Positions 8,437 through 19,388 are shown, counted from the first letter of the stretch. The stretch is 64,000 bases of DNA from Qipengyuania marincola (GCF_029688625.1 NZ_JARULC010000001.1:620001-684000), one strand, 5' to 3'. Translations and numbers: made by a program. Notes: a model not told the origin generated them from the letters alone.

Positions 8437-8549
8437 CGTTCGTGCTGAGCTTGTCGGTTGCGAAGCCGACCGTAGGTCAACCACCGTACTTTCTTCTGGC
8501 GCAGTGCCGGAAAAGAAGAACGGCCCTTCGACAGGCTCAGGGCAAACGG
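8437..8549. repeat. Inverted pair of a dispersed repeat (TTCGACAGGCTCAG type)
   Basis: CCGTTCGTGCTGAGCTTGTC begins at 8437. Its inverted partner CGACAGGCTCAGGGCAAACG begins at 8529. The arms agree at 17 of 21 positions, with about 70 bp between them. I recognise the unit as the common CCTTCGACAGGCTCAG intergenic element of many alpha- and gammaproteobacteria. It lies just before the rpsL leader and could form a large stem in the transcript. Confidence 0.75.
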
Positions 8550-8597
8550 GACAGAGATCGGAGCGCAATCCCGCAAACGGTGAAGAGAAGAGAATCT

Positions 8598-8969
8598 ATG
8601 CCGACGATCAACCAGCTGGTCCGCAAGGGCCGCGTTCCGCAGAAGGCCAAGTCCAAGGTCCCTGCGATGGAGCAGAACCCGCAGAAGCGCGGCGTTTGCA
8701 CCCGCGTCTATACGACGACCCCGAAGAAGCCGAACTCGGCTCTGCGTAAAGTTGCCAAGGTCCGCCTGACCAACCAGCGCGAAGTCATCTCCTACATCCC
8801 GGGCGAAGGCCACAACCTGCAGGAACACAGCGTCGTGCTGATCCGCGGCGGCCGTGTGCGCGACCTTCCCGGCGTGCGCTACCACGTCCTTCGCGGCGTG
8901 CTCGACACGCAGGGTGTGAAGGACCGCAAGCAGAGCCGTTCGAAGTACGGCGCGAAGCGTCCGAAGTAA
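8598..8969 (+). CDS. rpsL: 30S ribosomal protein S12
   Basis: A 123-residue protein of normal length, starting [12 protein letters not shown], with the decoding-centre loops [15 protein letters not shown] and [16 protein letters not shown]. It sits at the A site and controls decoding accuracy. Position 88 is arginine, where E. coli and most bacteria have the lysine of GRVKDLPG. Substitution of that lysine by arginine is a known cause of streptomycin resistance in E. coli and Mycobacterium, so the ribosome may be intrinsically resistant; Lys43 is kept. The real start is the ATG at 8598, although the frame is open upstream. First gene of the str operon. Confidence 0.98.
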   Translation: MPTINQLVRKGRVPQKAKSKVPAMEQNPQKRGVCTRVYTTTPKKPNSALRKVAKVRLTNQREVISYIPGEGHNLQEHSVVLIRGGRVRDLPGVRYHVLRGVLDTQGVKDRKQSRSKYGAKRPK

Positions 8970-9003
8970 GTTTGGCGCGGTTGGTCCGGCTCCGGACCGT
9001 TCG

Positions 9004-9048
9004 CCCGCCCGGCTACCTCGTGAGGTAGTCTCTGGGTGGCCGGGCGGG
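9004..9048 (+). promoter_or_regulatory. Long intercistronic hairpin between rpsL and rpsG
   Basis: The outer stem is CCCGCCCGGC (9004-9013) with GCCGGGCGGG (9039-9048), 10 bp perfect. An inner stem CTACCTC (9013-9019) with GAGGTAG (9022-9028) lies within it. In E. coli the S7 protein represses the str operon by binding the rpsL-rpsG spacer. Position suggests the same role; the sequence does not prove it. There is no U-tract, so it is not a terminator. Confidence 0.5.
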
Positions 9049-9112
9049 GGAGCGGGCCGGAGCCGCAGGGCGCTCACGGAGGTGAGCGACCACTCCGAAG
9101 GAGTTAAGAGTT

Positions 9113-9583
9113 ATGTCACGTCGTCGTCGTCCCGAGAAGCGGGAGATCCTGCCTGATCCGAAGTTTGGTGATCAGGTCCTGTCGAAGTTCATGAACAACC
9201 TCATGCTCGACGGTAAAAAGGCCGTTGCCGAGAAGATCGTTTATGGCGCTCTCGACACGGTCGAAGCCAAGGCCAAGGCCAATCCGGTCGAGCTGTTCCA
9301 TGCAGCGCTCGACAACATCAAGCCGCAGGTCGAAGTGCGCAGCCGCCGTGTCGGCGGTGCGACCTACCAGGTGCCGGTCGAGGTGCGCCCCGAGCGTGCC
9401 CAGGCGCTGGCGATCCGCTGGCTGATCACGGCTGCGCGCGGCCGTCCGGAGACCACCATGGCCGCACGCCTGTCGGGCGAGTTGATGGATGCGTCGAACA
9501 ACCGCGGCAACGCCGTCAAGAAGCGCGAAGACACGCACCGCATGGCGGACGCGAACCGCGCCTTCAGCCACTACCGCTGGTAA
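9113..9583 (+). CDS. rpsG: 30S ribosomal protein S7
   Basis: A 156-residue protein, the standard length, starting [20 protein letters not shown]. It carries the conserved [20 protein letters not shown] stretch and the C-terminal [15 protein letters not shown]. It nucleates assembly of the 30S head and contacts the E-site tRNA. A good site (GAAGGAG) precedes the ATG. The spacing from rpsL is 143 nt, filled by the hairpin at 9004-9048. Confidence 0.98.
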   Translation: MSRRRRPEKREILPDPKFGDQVLSKFMNNLMLDGKKAVAEKIVYGALDTVEAKAKANPVELFHAALDNIKPQVEVRSRRVGGATYQVPVEVRPERAQALAIRWLITAARGRPETTMAARLSGELMDASNNRGNAVKKREDTHRMADANRAFSHYRW

Positions 9584-9690
9584 GGCGGGGCATGTTTGGG
9601 ACCGGGGGCGTGCTCCCGGTCTCGAAACTGTCGCACTAATCCCTACATGGGGGCGGAGTTAGCTCACCCCCGACTTACGAGGAATTCCAC

Positions 9691-11784
<2,094 letters not shown>

Positions 11785-11805
11785 GCGAGCCGACCGGTCT
11801 AGGGG

Positions 11806-11829
11806 CGGCGCCTGATTCAGCGGGCGCCG
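11806..11829 (+). promoter_or_regulatory. Hairpin in the fusA-tuf spacer
   Basis: CGGCGCC (11806-11812) pairs with GGCGCCG (11823-11829) over a 10-nt loop, followed by only three T residues. It may act as a partial terminator or an RNA-processing/stability element between fusA and tuf. Confidence 0.4.
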
Positions 11830-11877
11830 TTTCCTACCCGCAGAAATCCCAAATTTTAAGACAGAGGTTATTGGAAA

Positions 11878-13053
11878 ATGGCGAAGGAAAAGTTCGAGCG
11901 TAACAAGCCGCACGTCAATGTCGGCACCATCGGTCACGTCGACCACGGCAAGACCACGCTGACCGCGGCGATCACCAAGGTCCAGGGTTCGGCCGTCGAT
12001 TTCGCGAACATCGATAAGGCTCCCGAAGAGCGTGAGCGCGGCATCACAATTTCGACCGCGCACGTCGAATACGAAACCGACAACCGTCACTACGCGCACG
12101 TCGACTGCCCGGGCCACGCCGACTACGTGAAGAACATGATCACCGGTGCCGCCCAGATGGACGGCGCTATCCTGGTAGTGAACGCTGCTGACGGCCCGAT
12201 GCCGCAGACCCGCGAGCACATCCTGCTGGCGCGCCAGGTCGGCGTTCCGCAGCTGGTCGTGTACCTGAACAAGGTCGACCAGGTCGATGACGAGGAAATC
12301 CTCGAGCTCGTCGAGCTGGAAGTTCGCGAACTGCTCAGCTCGTACGACTTCGACGGCGACAACATTCCGATCATCAAGGGTTCGGCTCTGGCCGCTCTAG
12401 AAGGTCGCGATCCGGAAATCGGCGAAAACTCGATCAAGGAACTGATGGCCGCGGTCGACGAATACATCCCGACCCCTGACCGTCCGGTCGACAAGGACTT
12501 CCTCATGCCGATCGAGGACGTCTTCTCGATCTCGGGCCGTGGTACGGTTGTTACCGGCCGTGTCGAAACCGGCGTCGTGAACGTCGGCGACGAAGTCGAA
12601 ATCGTCGGCATCAAGGACACCACCAAGACGACCGTCACCGGCGTCGAAATGTTCCGCAAGCTGCTCGACCGCGGTGAAGCTGGCGACAACATCGGTGCCC
12701 TGATCCGTGGCGTCGGCCGTGAAGAAGTCGAGCGTGGCCAGGTTCTGGCGAAGCCCGGTTCGGTTACGCCGCACACCGAGTTCAGCGCTGAAGTCTACGT
12801 CCTGTCGAAGGACGAGGGCGGCCGTCACACGCCGTTCTTCGCGAACTACCGTCCGCAGTTCTACTTCCGCACCACCGACGTCACCGGCGAAGTGATCCTT
12901 CCCGAAGGCACGGACATGGTGATGCCGGGCGACAATGTGACGATCAACGTCAAGCTGATCGCTCCGATCGCCATGGACGAAGGTCTGCGCTTCGCTATCC
13001 GCGAAGGTGGCCGCACCGTCGGCTCGGGCGTGGTTGCTTCGATCCAGAAGTAA
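11878..13053 (+). CDS. tuf: Elongation factor Tu
   Basis: A 391-residue GTPase that delivers aminoacyl-tRNA. G1 is [16 protein letters not shown]3 [12 protein letters not shown], and G4 NKVDQVDD; domains 2 and 3 are complete, ending GVVASIQK. Between G1 and switch I the segment reads [20 protein letters not shown], about five residues shorter than the E. coli equivalent, which accounts for the slightly short total. AGAGG lies upstream of the ATG. It is the last gene of the str operon and is followed by a strong terminator. Only one tuf copy is in the window. Confidence 0.98.
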   Translation: MAKEKFERNKPHVNVGTIGHVDHGKTTLTAAITKVQGSAVDFANIDKAPEERERGITISTAHVEYETDNRHYAHVDCPGHADYVKNMITGAAQMDGAILVVNAADGPMPQTREHILLARQVGVPQLVVYLNKVDQVDDEEILELVELEVRELLSSYDFDGDNIPIIKGSALAALEGRDPEIGENSIKELMAAVDEYIPTPDRPVDKDFLMPIEDVFSISGRGTVVTGRVETGVVNVGDEVEIVGIKDTTKTTVTGVEMFRKLLDRGEAGDNIGALIRGVGREEVERGQVLAKPGSVTPHTEFSAEVYVLSKDEGGRHTPFFANYRPQFYFRTTDVTGEVILPEGTDMVMPGDNVTINVKLIAPIAMDEGLRFAIREGGRTVGSGVVASIQK

Positions 13054-13070
13054 GCTTCGGCTGAAATAGC

Positions 13071-13113
13071 AGGGCCCGTTCTTCCTGCGGGAAGGGCGGG
13101 CCCTTCGCTTTTT
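13071..13113 (+). terminator. Rho-independent terminator after tuf
   Basis: AGGGCCCG (13071-13078) pairs with CGGGCCCT (13097-13104), with an inner CTTCC/GGAAG pairing (13081-13085 with 13090-13094). The tail is TCGCTTTTT. It ends the str operon 18 nt past the tuf stop. Confidence 0.8.
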
Positions 13114-13191
13114 ATGAGGGCGAGCGATGGAGCGTCAGGCACGCTTCGTCGCCTCTCGGGTCCGCGTGACGAAATGCGCGGATTTCGGGGG

Positions 13192-13220
13192 TTGCCAGAT
13201 CGGGGTCTCCCCCGTATATG
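13192..13220 (+). promoter_or_regulatory. Candidate promoter of the S10 operon
   Basis: TTGCCA (13192-13197) and TATATG (13215-13220) with exactly 17 bp between them, located after the tuf terminator and 158 nt before the rpsJ start. It is the best sigma-70-like match in the 324-bp tuf-rpsJ spacer. Transcripts would meet the hairpin at 13266-13316 before reaching rpsJ. Confidence 0.5.
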
Positions 13221-13265
13221 CGCGCCCACAGGCAGGGATTCGTCTCCGCCAACCCAATTCAGAAG

Positions 13266-13316
13266 GGCCGCCCGCTGCGGGGAAACCGGGCATAGCGGGG
13301 CCGGCCTTTGTTTTTT
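13266..13316 (+). terminator. Candidate attenuator/terminator in the rpsJ leader
   Basis: CCCGCT (13271-13276) pairs with AGCGGG (13294-13299), extended by GGCC (13266-13269) with GGCC (13303-13306). The tract TTTGTTTTTT follows directly. It lies downstream of the candidate promoter and about 60 nt before rpsJ. So it is either a second str terminator or an attenuator of the S10 operon. In E. coli the S10 leader is attenuated by L4. Confidence 0.55.
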
Positions 13317-13377
13317 GAGGGTTGCCCAAATTTTCGGATGAAGGCTGCCCTTTGGCTCTTTCGCATCGGTGTAGGTA

Positions 13378-13689
13378 ATGGAAGCTCAGAATATCCGCAT
13401 TCGCCTCAAGGCGTTCGATCATCGCGTTCTCGACCAGGCTACTGGTGAAATCGCAGACACCGCACGTCGTACGGGTGCCCTTATTCGTGGCCCCATTCCC
13501 ATGCCGACGCGTATCGAGAAGTTCACCGTGAACCGCGGCCCGCATATCGACAAGAAGTCGCGCGAGCAGTTCGAGGTGCGCACCTACAAGCGGTTGCTCG
13601 ACATCGTGCAGCCCAACGCTCAGACCGTAGACGCGCTGATGAAGCTCGACCTCGCGGCTGGCGTCAACGTCGAGATCAAGCTCGCTTAA
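13378..13689 (+). CDS. rpsJ: 30S ribosomal protein S10
   Basis: A 103-residue protein of standard length. It has [20 protein letters not shown], the exposed loop [20 protein letters not shown] and a C-terminal [13 protein letters not shown]. It is a 30S head protein that also acts as NusE in antitermination. First gene of the S10 operon. The next gene, rplC, follows only after 271 nt, an unusually long gap inside this operon. Confidence 0.98.
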   Translation: MEAQNIRIRLKAFDHRVLDQATGEIADTARRTGALIRGPIPMPTRIEKFTVNRGPHIDKKSREQFEVRTYKRLLDIVQPNAQTVDALMKLDLAAGVNVEIKLA

Positions 13690-13960
13690 GCGAGTGCGGT
13701 TCCCGCGATGGCGGGAAGTGCGGTCCTCCTGGTCGGACCCTAAATTTCCAGGAAGTTTCGGGGCGCTCGATAGCCCCGCCGCACCGAAAGGTTCGGCAAG
13801 ACATCGGGATACCGCCGGATCTGATCCGGGTCTGCGTCCCCCGTCTCGCTCTCCAGGGCTTCGGCCACGGATTGCACTCAGCCCGGACGGGGCGACGCAT
13901 CACAAACGGGCTGGCAAGCACGCGGGATGGGCCCGTGTGCCTCTGTGTTAGGAGTTTACG
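13690..13960 (+). other. Long rpsJ-rplC spacer with several hairpins
   Basis: 271 nt without a supported gene. Short GC stems are visible, for instance CGGGGCGCTCGATAGCCCCG and CCGGATCTGATCCGG. No U-tract terminator and no convincing promoter were found. It ends with TTAGGAGT before the rplC ATG. It may hold a regulatory or processing element separating rpsJ from the rest of the operon. Confidence 0.45.
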
Positions 13961-14842
13961 ATGCGCACAGGCGTTATCGCAAAGAAAGTCGGGATGACCC
14001 GCCTCTTCCAGGAGGACGGTCGGCACGTGCCGGTCACCGTTCTCGCGCTGGAAAACTGTCAGGTTACCGCTCACCGCACCGAAGACCGCGATGGCTATTT
14101 CGCAGTCCAGGTCGGCTCGGGTGAAGCCAAGCAGAAGAACGTCAACAAGCCGCAGCGTGAAGCCTTCGCCAAGGCCGAGGTTCCGCTGAAGATGAAGGTT
14201 GCCGAATTCCGCGTCGACACCGAGGAAGCGCTGCTTCCGGTCGGTGCCCGCATTTCGGCCGAGCACTTCGTCGCTGGCCAGAAGGTCGACATCACCGGCC
14301 ACACGCAGGGCAAGGGCTTTGCCGGCGCCATGAAGCGCTGGGGCTTCGGCGGTCTTCGTGCAACGCACGGCGTGTCGATCTCGCACCGTTCGCACGGTTC
14401 GACGGGTAACCGCCAGGATCCGGGCCGCGTGTTCAAGGGCAAGAAGATGGCCGGCCACATGGGCGACCGTCAGCGCACGCAGCAGAATCTCGAGATCGTG
14501 CGCACCGACGCCGATCGCGGCCTGCTCTTCGTCAAGGGTTCGGTCCCGGGCGCGAAGAATGGCTGGCTGCTCGTCAAGGACGCGGTGAAGGTCAAGCACG
14601 AGGAACTGCCGTTTCCGGGCGTGATGTACCGCAATCGTGACGAGTTCGAGCACGAAGAAGCCGCTCCCGGCCTGGTCGAAAGCGCGGCCGAGCAGGAAGT
14701 CGGCACCGAGGTTTCGCCCGAGCAGCAGGAAAAGCTGATGCAGCAGCAGGACGCTGGTGCGGATGCCGAACCCGGCGCGGCCGATGACAACAGCACCACG
14801 CCGAGCGTCGACAAGGACGCCGGCGAGAATAAGGAGGGCTGA
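13961..14842 (+). CDS. rplC: 50S ribosomal protein L3 with acidic C-terminal extension
   Basis: A 293-residue protein, where E. coli L3 has 209. The ribosomal core ends near residue 212 and includes [16 protein letters not shown] and the peptidyl-transferase-facing [20 protein letters not shown]. Residues about 213-293 form an extra tail rich in Glu, Asp, Ala and Gln (for example [20 protein letters not shown]), predicted to be disordered and acidic. L3 initiates 50S assembly. The tail is in frame with a normal operon partner 3 nt downstream, so it is not a frameshift artefact. Similar long L3 tails are, as I recall, seen in sphingomonads. Confidence 0.97.
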   Translation: MRTGVIAKKVGMTRLFQEDGRHVPVTVLALENCQVTAHRTEDRDGYFAVQVGSGEAKQKNVNKPQREAFAKAEVPLKMKVAEFRVDTEEALLPVGARISAEHFVAGQKVDITGHTQGKGFAGAMKRWGFGGLRATHGVSISHRSHGSTGNRQDPGRVFKGKKMAGHMGDRQRTQQNLEIVRTDADRGLLFVKGSVPGAKNGWLLVKDAVKVKHEELPFPGVMYRNRDEFEHEEAAPGLVESAAEQEVGTEVSPEQQEKLMQQQDAGADAEPGAADDNSTTPSVDKDAGENKEG

Positions 14843-14845
14843 TCC

Positions 14846-15469
14846 GTGAAGGTGAAGGTCCAGAAAATCGACGGCAAGGCGTCGGGCGACATCGAGCTCA
14901 ATGACGACGTGTTCGGCGTTGAGCCGCGTGCCGACATCCTGCACCGCGTCGTGACGTGGCAGCTTGAGAACCGTCGCGGCACCGCCCGCCCGACGCGCGA
15001 GCGTTCGGACGTTGCCCGTACCGGCAAGAAGTTCGGTCGCCAGAAGGGTGGCGGCACGGCTCGTCACGGCGACCGCGGCGCTCCGATCTTCATCGGCGGC
15101 GGCAAGGCTCACGGTGCGCGCAAGCGCGACTTCGAGCAGTCGCTGAACAAGAAGATCCGCGCACTCGGTCTGAAGATGGCCCTGTCGAGCAAGGCGAAGG
15201 ACGGCCTCGTCGTCGTCGACAGCCTCGAGCTCAAGGATGCCAAGACCAAGGCGCTGAAGGGTCACTTCGACAAGAATGGCTGGGCCGGCAAGGTCCTCGT
15301 CATCGACGGCGAAAGCGTGAACGACGGCTTCAAGAAGGCCGCCGGCAACTTGCCGGGCGTGAACGTCCTCCCCGCGATGGGCGCCAATGTCTACGACATC
15401 CTGAAGCACGACACGCTGGTCCTCACCAAGGACGCGGTCGAGAAGCTGGAGGGCCGTTTCAATGGCTAA
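14846..15469 (+). CDS. rplD: 50S ribosomal protein L4
   Basis: A 207-residue protein from a GTG start preceded by AAGGAGG. It contains [20 protein letters not shown], the extended loop that lines the exit tunnel, and a globular C-terminal domain. In E. coli L4 also represses its own S10 operon through attenuation and translation. It lies 3 nt after rplC and overlaps rplW by 8 nt, so the three are translationally linked. Confidence 0.98.
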   Translation: MKVKVQKIDGKASGDIELNDDVFGVEPRADILHRVVTWQLENRRGTARPTRERSDVARTGKKFGRQKGGGTARHGDRGAPIFIGGGKAHGARKRDFEQSLNKKIRALGLKMALSSKAKDGLVVVDSLELKDAKTKALKGHFDKNGWAGKVLVIDGESVNDGFKKAAGNLPGVNVLPAMGANVYDILKHDTLVLTKDAVEKLEGRFNG

Positions 15470-15770
15470 GAAGCAGGAAGTAGCCGCGCGTCACTATGAC
15501 GTCGTGCTCGCACCGCACATCACCGAAAAGTCGACGCTGGCTTCCGAGCACAATGCCGTCGTCTTCAAGGTAGCGAACGACGCCACCAAGCCGCAGATCA
15601 AGGAAGCCGTCGAGGCGATCTTCGATGTCAGCGTCACCGGCGTCAACACGATCAACGTGAAGGGCAAGACCAAGCGCTGGAGGGGCAAGCCCTACAAGCG
15701 CAACGACCTGAAGAAGGCCGTGGTCACCCTGAAGGACGGCGATTCCATCGACGTCACCAGCGGTATCTGA
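15462..15770 (+). CDS. rplW: 50S ribosomal protein L23
   Basis: A 102-residue protein. It begins [20 protein letters not shown] and continues with [20 protein letters not shown], the L23 signature region, and [20 protein letters not shown]. It sits at the tunnel exit and is the docking site for trigger factor and SRP. It overlaps rplD by 8 nt and is followed after 14 nt by rplB. Length is normal. Confidence 0.98.
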   Translation: MAKKQEVAARHYDVVLAPHITEKSTLASEHNAVVFKVANDATKPQIKEAVEAIFDVSVTGVNTINVKGKTKRWRGKPYKRNDLKKAVVTLKDGDSIDVTSGI

Positions 15771-15784
15771 GGGGCTAGGAAGAC

Positions 15785-16621
15785 ATGGCACTCAAGAATT
15801 ACAAACCCACGAGCCCGGGCCGTCGCGGCCTGATCCTCGTCGACAAGTCGGGCCTCTACAAGGGCAAGCCGGTCAAGTCGCTCGTCGAAGGCAAGCGCAA
15901 GACCGGTGGCCGCAACAACAAGGGTCACGTCACCTCGCGCGGCATGGCCGGCGGCCACAAGCAGAAGTATCGCTTCGTCGACTTCAAGCGTCGCAAGTGG
16001 GACGTCGAAGGCACCGTCGAGCGGCTCGAATACGATCCGAACCGCACGGCGTTCATCGCTCTCGTCAAGTATGACGATGGCGAGCTGGCCTATATCCTGG
16101 CTCCGCAGCGCCTGGCTGTCGGCGACAAGGTGATCGCGGCCGAGAAGGCCGACACCAAGCCCGGCAATGCCATGCTGCTCGGCCAGATGCCGGTTGGCAC
16201 GATCTGCCACAATGTGGAAATGAAGCCGGGCAAGGGCGGCCAGATCGCTCGCGCTGCAGGTTCCTACGTCCAGCTGGTCGGTCGCGATCGCGGCATGGTC
16301 ATCGTGCGCCTCAACAGCGGCGAGCAGCGTTACCTGCGCGCCGACTGCATGGGCACCGTTGGCGCCGTGTCGAACCCGGACAACCAGAACCAGAACCTGG
16401 GCAAGGCCGGTCGTCGTCGCTGGATGGGCATCAAGCCGCTGACGCGCGGTGTCGCCAAGAACCCGGTCGACCACCCGCACGGTGGTGGTGAAGGCCGCAC
16501 CAGCGGTGGCCGTCACCCGGTCACTCCGTGGGGCAAGCCGACCAAGGGCGCCCGTACCCGCAAGAACAAGCAGACGGACAAGATGATCATCCGTTCGCGG
16601 CACGCGAAGAAGAAGAGGTAA
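15785..16621 (+). CDS. rplB: 50S ribosomal protein L2
   Basis: A 278-residue protein of standard length. It contains the RNA-binding core, [20 protein letters not shown], and the strongly conserved [20 protein letters not shown], whose histidine is needed for peptidyl transferase activity. It bridges the subunits. It is flanked at 14 nt by rplW and at 6 nt by rpsS. Confidence 0.98.
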   Translation: MALKNYKPTSPGRRGLILVDKSGLYKGKPVKSLVEGKRKTGGRNNKGHVTSRGMAGGHKQKYRFVDFKRRKWDVEGTVERLEYDPNRTAFIALVKYDDGELAYILAPQRLAVGDKVIAAEKADTKPGNAMLLGQMPVGTICHNVEMKPGKGGQIARAAGSYVQLVGRDRGMVIVRLNSGEQRYLRADCMGTVGAVSNPDNQNQNLGKAGRRRWMGIKPLTRGVAKNPVDHPHGGGEGRTSGGRHPVTPWGKPTKGARTRKNKQTDKMIIRSRHAKKKR

Positions 16622-16627
16622 TCGGAC

Positions 16628-16903
16628 ATGGCACGTTCCGTCTGGAAAGGTCCGTTCGTCGAACTCAGCCTTCTGAAGAAGGCGCAGGAAGCGCAGGACG
16701 CCAATGGCAGCAAGCCGATCAAGACCTGGTCGCGCCGCTCCACCATCCTGCCCGACTTCGTCGGCCTGACGTTCAACGTCTACAACGGTCACAAGTTCAT
16801 CCCGGTCTCCGTCTCCGAAGAGATGGTCGGCCACAAGCTCGGCGAATTCGCGCCGACCCGGACCTTCCCGGGTCACGCCGCCGACAAGAAGGGTAAGCGC
16901 TGA
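16628..16903 (+). CDS. rpsS: 30S ribosomal protein S19
   Basis: A 91-residue protein, normal length. It begins [20 protein letters not shown] and has the typical [20 protein letters not shown] and [19 protein letters not shown]. It is a 30S head protein next to S13. Its stop overlaps the rplV start by one base. Confidence 0.98.
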   Translation: MARSVWKGPFVELSLLKKAQEAQDANGSKPIKTWSRRSTILPDFVGLTFNVYNGHKFIPVSVSEEMVGHKLGEFAPTRTFPGHAADKKGKR

Positions 16904-17280
16904 TGAGCAAGCAGAAAGCTCCGCGCCGCGTCGCCGATAACGAGGCCTTGGCTGTGGGCACCACGATCCGTGGTTCGGCCCAGAAGCTCAACCTCGTTGC
17001 CGAATTGATCCGCGGCAAGAAGGCCGAAGAGGCCCTCAACATCCTCGCCTTCTCCAAGAAGGCCATGGCGAAGGATGCCACGAAGGTGCTCGCCTCGGCG
17101 ATCGCCAATGCGGAAAACAACCACAACCTCGATGTCGACGCCCTGGTCGTTGCCGAGGCTTCGGTAGGCAAGTCGATCACGATGAAGCGCTTCATGACGC
17201 GCGGTCGTGGCAAGTCGACGCGCATTCTGAAGCCGTTCAGCCGCCTGCGCATCGTCGTCCGCGAGCAGGAAGAGGCGTAA
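16903..17280 (+). CDS. rplV: 50S ribosomal protein L22
   Basis: A 125-residue protein. It carries [20 protein letters not shown] and the tunnel-lining hairpin near [20 protein letters not shown], the site of macrolide-resistance changes in other bacteria; nothing unusual is seen there. It starts on the last base of the rpsS stop codon and ends one base before rpsC, so translation is coupled on both sides. Confidence 0.98.
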   Translation: MSKQKAPRRVADNEALAVGTTIRGSAQKLNLVAELIRGKKAEEALNILAFSKKAMAKDATKVLASAIANAENNHNLDVDALVVAEASVGKSITMKRFMTRGRGKSTRILKPFSRLRIVVREQEEA

Positions 17281-17281
17281 G

Positions 17282-17977
17282 ATGGGCCAGAAGAGCAATC
17301 CGATCGGTCTGCGCCTGCAGATCAACCGCACCTGGGACAGCCGCTGGTACGCCGAAGGGCGCGACTATGCCAAGCTGCTCAGCGAAGACATCGAAATCCG
17401 CAAGTACATCCTCGAAAACGCTGCCCAGGCCGCGATTTCGAAGGTGGTGATCGAGCGTCCGGCCAAGCTGTGCCGCATCTCGATCTACGCAGCCCGCCCC
17501 GGTGTGATCATCGGCAAGAAGGGTGCGGACATCGAGAAGCTGCGCACCAAGCTGTCGCAGATGACCGAAAGCGAAGTGAAGCTGAACATCGTCGAAATCC
17601 GCAAGCCGGAAATTGACGCCAAGCTCGTCGCCCAGGGCATCGCCGACCAGCTGATCCGCCGCGTCGCCTTCCGTCGCGCCATGAAGCGCGCCGTGCAGTC
17701 GGCCCTCCGCCTTGGCGCGGAAGGCATCAAGATCGTGTGCGGCGGCCGTCTCGGCGGTGCTGAAATCGCCCGTGTGGAATGGTATCGCGAAGGTCGCGTT
17801 CCGCTGCACACGCTGCGCGCCAACGTCGACTATGCGGAAGCCGAAGCGCTTACCGCCTACGGGATCATCGGCATCAAGTGCTGGATCTTCAAGGGCGAGA
17901 TCATGGCGCACGACCCGACCGCTCAGGACCGCCTCATGATGGAAGCCCAGACCTCTGGCGTCCGTCCGGCGCGCTGA
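17282..17977 (+). CDS. rpsC: 30S ribosomal protein S3
   Basis: A 231-residue protein. It begins [20 protein letters not shown]. The type-II KH domain has the loop [14 protein letters not shown]. The C-terminal domain has [20 protein letters not shown] and [20 protein letters not shown]. It forms the mRNA entry channel with S4 and S5 and has helicase activity there. It is slightly shorter at the C-terminus than E. coli S3 (233). Confidence 0.98.
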   Translation: MGQKSNPIGLRLQINRTWDSRWYAEGRDYAKLLSEDIEIRKYILENAAQAAISKVVIERPAKLCRISIYAARPGVIIGKKGADIEKLRTKLSQMTESEVKLNIVEIRKPEIDAKLVAQGIADQLIRRVAFRRAMKRAVQSALRLGAEGIKIVCGGRLGGAEIARVEWYREGRVPLHTLRANVDYAEAEALTAYGIIGIKCWIFKGEIMAHDPTAQDRLMMEAQTSGVRPAR

Positions 17978-17998
17978 TTGCAGGATTAGGAAAGAACC

Positions 17999-18433
17999 AT
18001 GCTGCAACCGAAGAAAACCAAGTACCGCAAGGCGTTCAAGGGCAAGATCCATGGCAATGCCAAGGGCGGCACCACGCTGAACTTCGGGTCGTACGGCCTG
18101 AAGGCGCTGGAGCCCGAGCGGATTACCGCCCGCCAGATCGAGGCGGCTCGCCGTGCGATCACGCGCCACATCAAGCGCCAGGGCCGTCTCTGGATCCGTG
18201 TGTTCCCGGACGTGCCGGTATCGAAGAAGCCTGCCGAAGTCCGTCAGGGTAAGGGCAAGGGTTCGGTCGAATACTGGGCTGCTCGCGTGAAGCCGGGCCG
18301 TATCCTGTTCGAACTGGACGGCGTTGCCGGCCCGCTGGCCGCCGAAGCGTTCAGCCGCGCGGCGATGAAGCTGCCGATCAAGACCAAGGTCGTTGCTCGG
18401 CTCGGCGATGAATCTCACCTGGGAGGCGAATGA
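17999..18433 (+). CDS. rplP: 50S ribosomal protein L16
   Basis: A 144-residue protein. It opens [20 protein letters not shown] and contains [40 protein letters not shown] and [17 protein letters not shown]. It binds near the A site and positions aminoacyl-tRNA. It follows rpsC by 21 nt, and its stop shares a base with the rpmC start. Confidence 0.98.
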   Translation: MLQPKKTKYRKAFKGKIHGNAKGGTTLNFGSYGLKALEPERITARQIEAARRAITRHIKRQGRLWIRVFPDVPVSKKPAEVRQGKGKGSVEYWAARVKPGRILFELDGVAGPLAAEAFSRAAMKLPIKTKVVARLGDESHLGGE

Positions 18434-18645
18434 TGGCCCAGAAGACCGAAGACCTGCGCCAGAAGTCGGACGATCAGCTGTCCGAAGAGCTGACCAACCT
18501 GAAGCGCGAGCAGTTCAACCTGCGCTTCCAGGCTGCGACCAACCAGCTCGAAGCCCCGGCGCGCATCCGCGAAGTCCGTCGCACGATCGCCAAGATCAAG
18601 ACGCTGCAGAACGAGCGTTCGCGCTCGGAAGCGGCGAAGGCGTAA
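18433..18645 (+). CDS. rpmC: 50S ribosomal protein L29
   Basis: A 70-residue two-helix protein from the ATG at 18433 ([20 protein letters not shown]). An ATG at 18430 directly before it is also possible. The second is preferred because it is 6 nt from GGAGG, while the first is too close. It contains KREQFNLRFQAATNQLEAPA typical of L29. It lies near the tunnel exit with L23. Confidence 0.96.
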   Translation: MAQKTEDLRQKSDDQLSEELTNLKREQFNLRFQAATNQLEAPARIREVRRTIAKIKTLQNERSRSEAAKA

Positions 18646-18655
18646 GGAGTAGACC

Positions 18656-18946
18656 ATGCCCAAGCGTATTCTGATCGGGACCGTCACCTCCGACAAGACC
18701 GACAAGACCGTTACCGTGCTCGTCGAGCGCAAGGTGAAGCACCCGCTCTACGGGAAGATCATCCGTCGCTCGAAGAAGTACCATGCTCATGACGAGAACA
18801 ACGAGTACACGCTCGGTGACGTTGTGCGCATCGAAGAAACCAAGCCGATCTCGAAGACCAAGACCTGGATGGTCAAGGATCGCGTGACGGCAGGTGGCAC
18901 CCAGGCTGTCGAGGCCGACCTCGAAGTCGAAGCCGCCAGCAACTGA
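18656..18946 (+). CDS. rpsQ: 30S ribosomal protein S17
   Basis: A 96-residue OB-fold protein. It has [40 protein letters not shown] and [19 protein letters not shown], all typical of S17. A short extra C-terminal tail of about ten residues ([10 protein letters not shown]) is acidic. It binds helix 11 of 16S rRNA early in assembly. It is followed by 73 nt before rplN. Confidence 0.98.
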   Translation: MPKRILIGTVTSDKTDKTVTVLVERKVKHPLYGKIIRRSKKYHAHDENNEYTLGDVVRIEETKPISKTKTWMVKDRVTAGGTQAVEADLEVEAASN

Positions 18947-19019
18947 TTTAGACGTAGGAACTGCCGGGCCCCTTCAAGATATGGGCGTCCCGGCAAGCCA
19001 GTGAGAAGGAACCGGATCG

Positions 19020-19388
19020 ATGATCCAGATGCAATCCAATCTCGACGTCGCGGACAACAGCGGCGCCAAGCGCGTCCAGTGCATCAAGGTACTGGGCGGC
19101 TCGAAGCGTCGTACTGCGTCCGTGGGCGACGTGATCGTGGTTTCCGTGAAGGAAGCCCAGCCGCGCACCAAGGTGAAGAAGGGCGACGTCCATCGCGCCG
19201 TCATCGTGCGCACGAAGAAGGACGTCCGCCGCCCCGATGGCAGCGTGATCCGCTTCGACAGCAACGCCGCCGTGCTCGTGAACAAGAGCGAAGAGCCGAT
19301 CGGCACCCGTATCTTCGGACCCGTCGTGCGCGAACTGCGCGGCCGCGGCTTCATGAAGATCATCTCGCTCGCTCCGGAGGTGCTGTAA
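19020..19388 (+). CDS. rplN: 50S ribosomal protein L14
   Basis: A 122-residue protein of exactly the usual length. It begins [20 protein letters not shown] and contains [20 protein letters not shown] and [15 protein letters not shown]. It contacts the 30S subunit and is the binding site of the silencing factor RsfS. The ATG follows GAAGGAACCGATCG. Its stop overlaps the rplX start by one base. Confidence 0.98.
   Translation: MIQMQSNLDVADNSGAKRVQCIKVLGGSKRRTASVGDVIVVSVKEAQPRTKVKKGDVHRAVIVRTKKDVRRPDGSVIRFDSNAAVLVNKSEEPIGTRIFGPVVRELRGRGFMKIISLAPEVL

Larger units (their letters stand above)
8071..8597. other. Intergenic region upstream of the str operon
   Basis: 527 bp with no supported gene. 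It is GC-rich again, so it marks the right edge of the AT-rich cassette. It holds a hairpin GGCGGG/CCCGCC (8204-8209 with 8219-8224), which could end the cassette transcript, and two kinds of dispersed palindromic repeat (8337-8355 and 8437-8549). The rpsL promoter must lie here, but I found no convincing -35/-10 pair. Reading frames across it translate into repeat-derived peptides such as FALSLSKG and CRHPGLDPGS, a known source of false gene calls. Confidence 0.6.

Noticed and set aside
7989..9077. Minus-strand open frame across the repeat region and rpsL
   Set aside because: Its translation consists of repeat-derived peptides ([18 protein letters not shown]) plus the antisense of rpsL.
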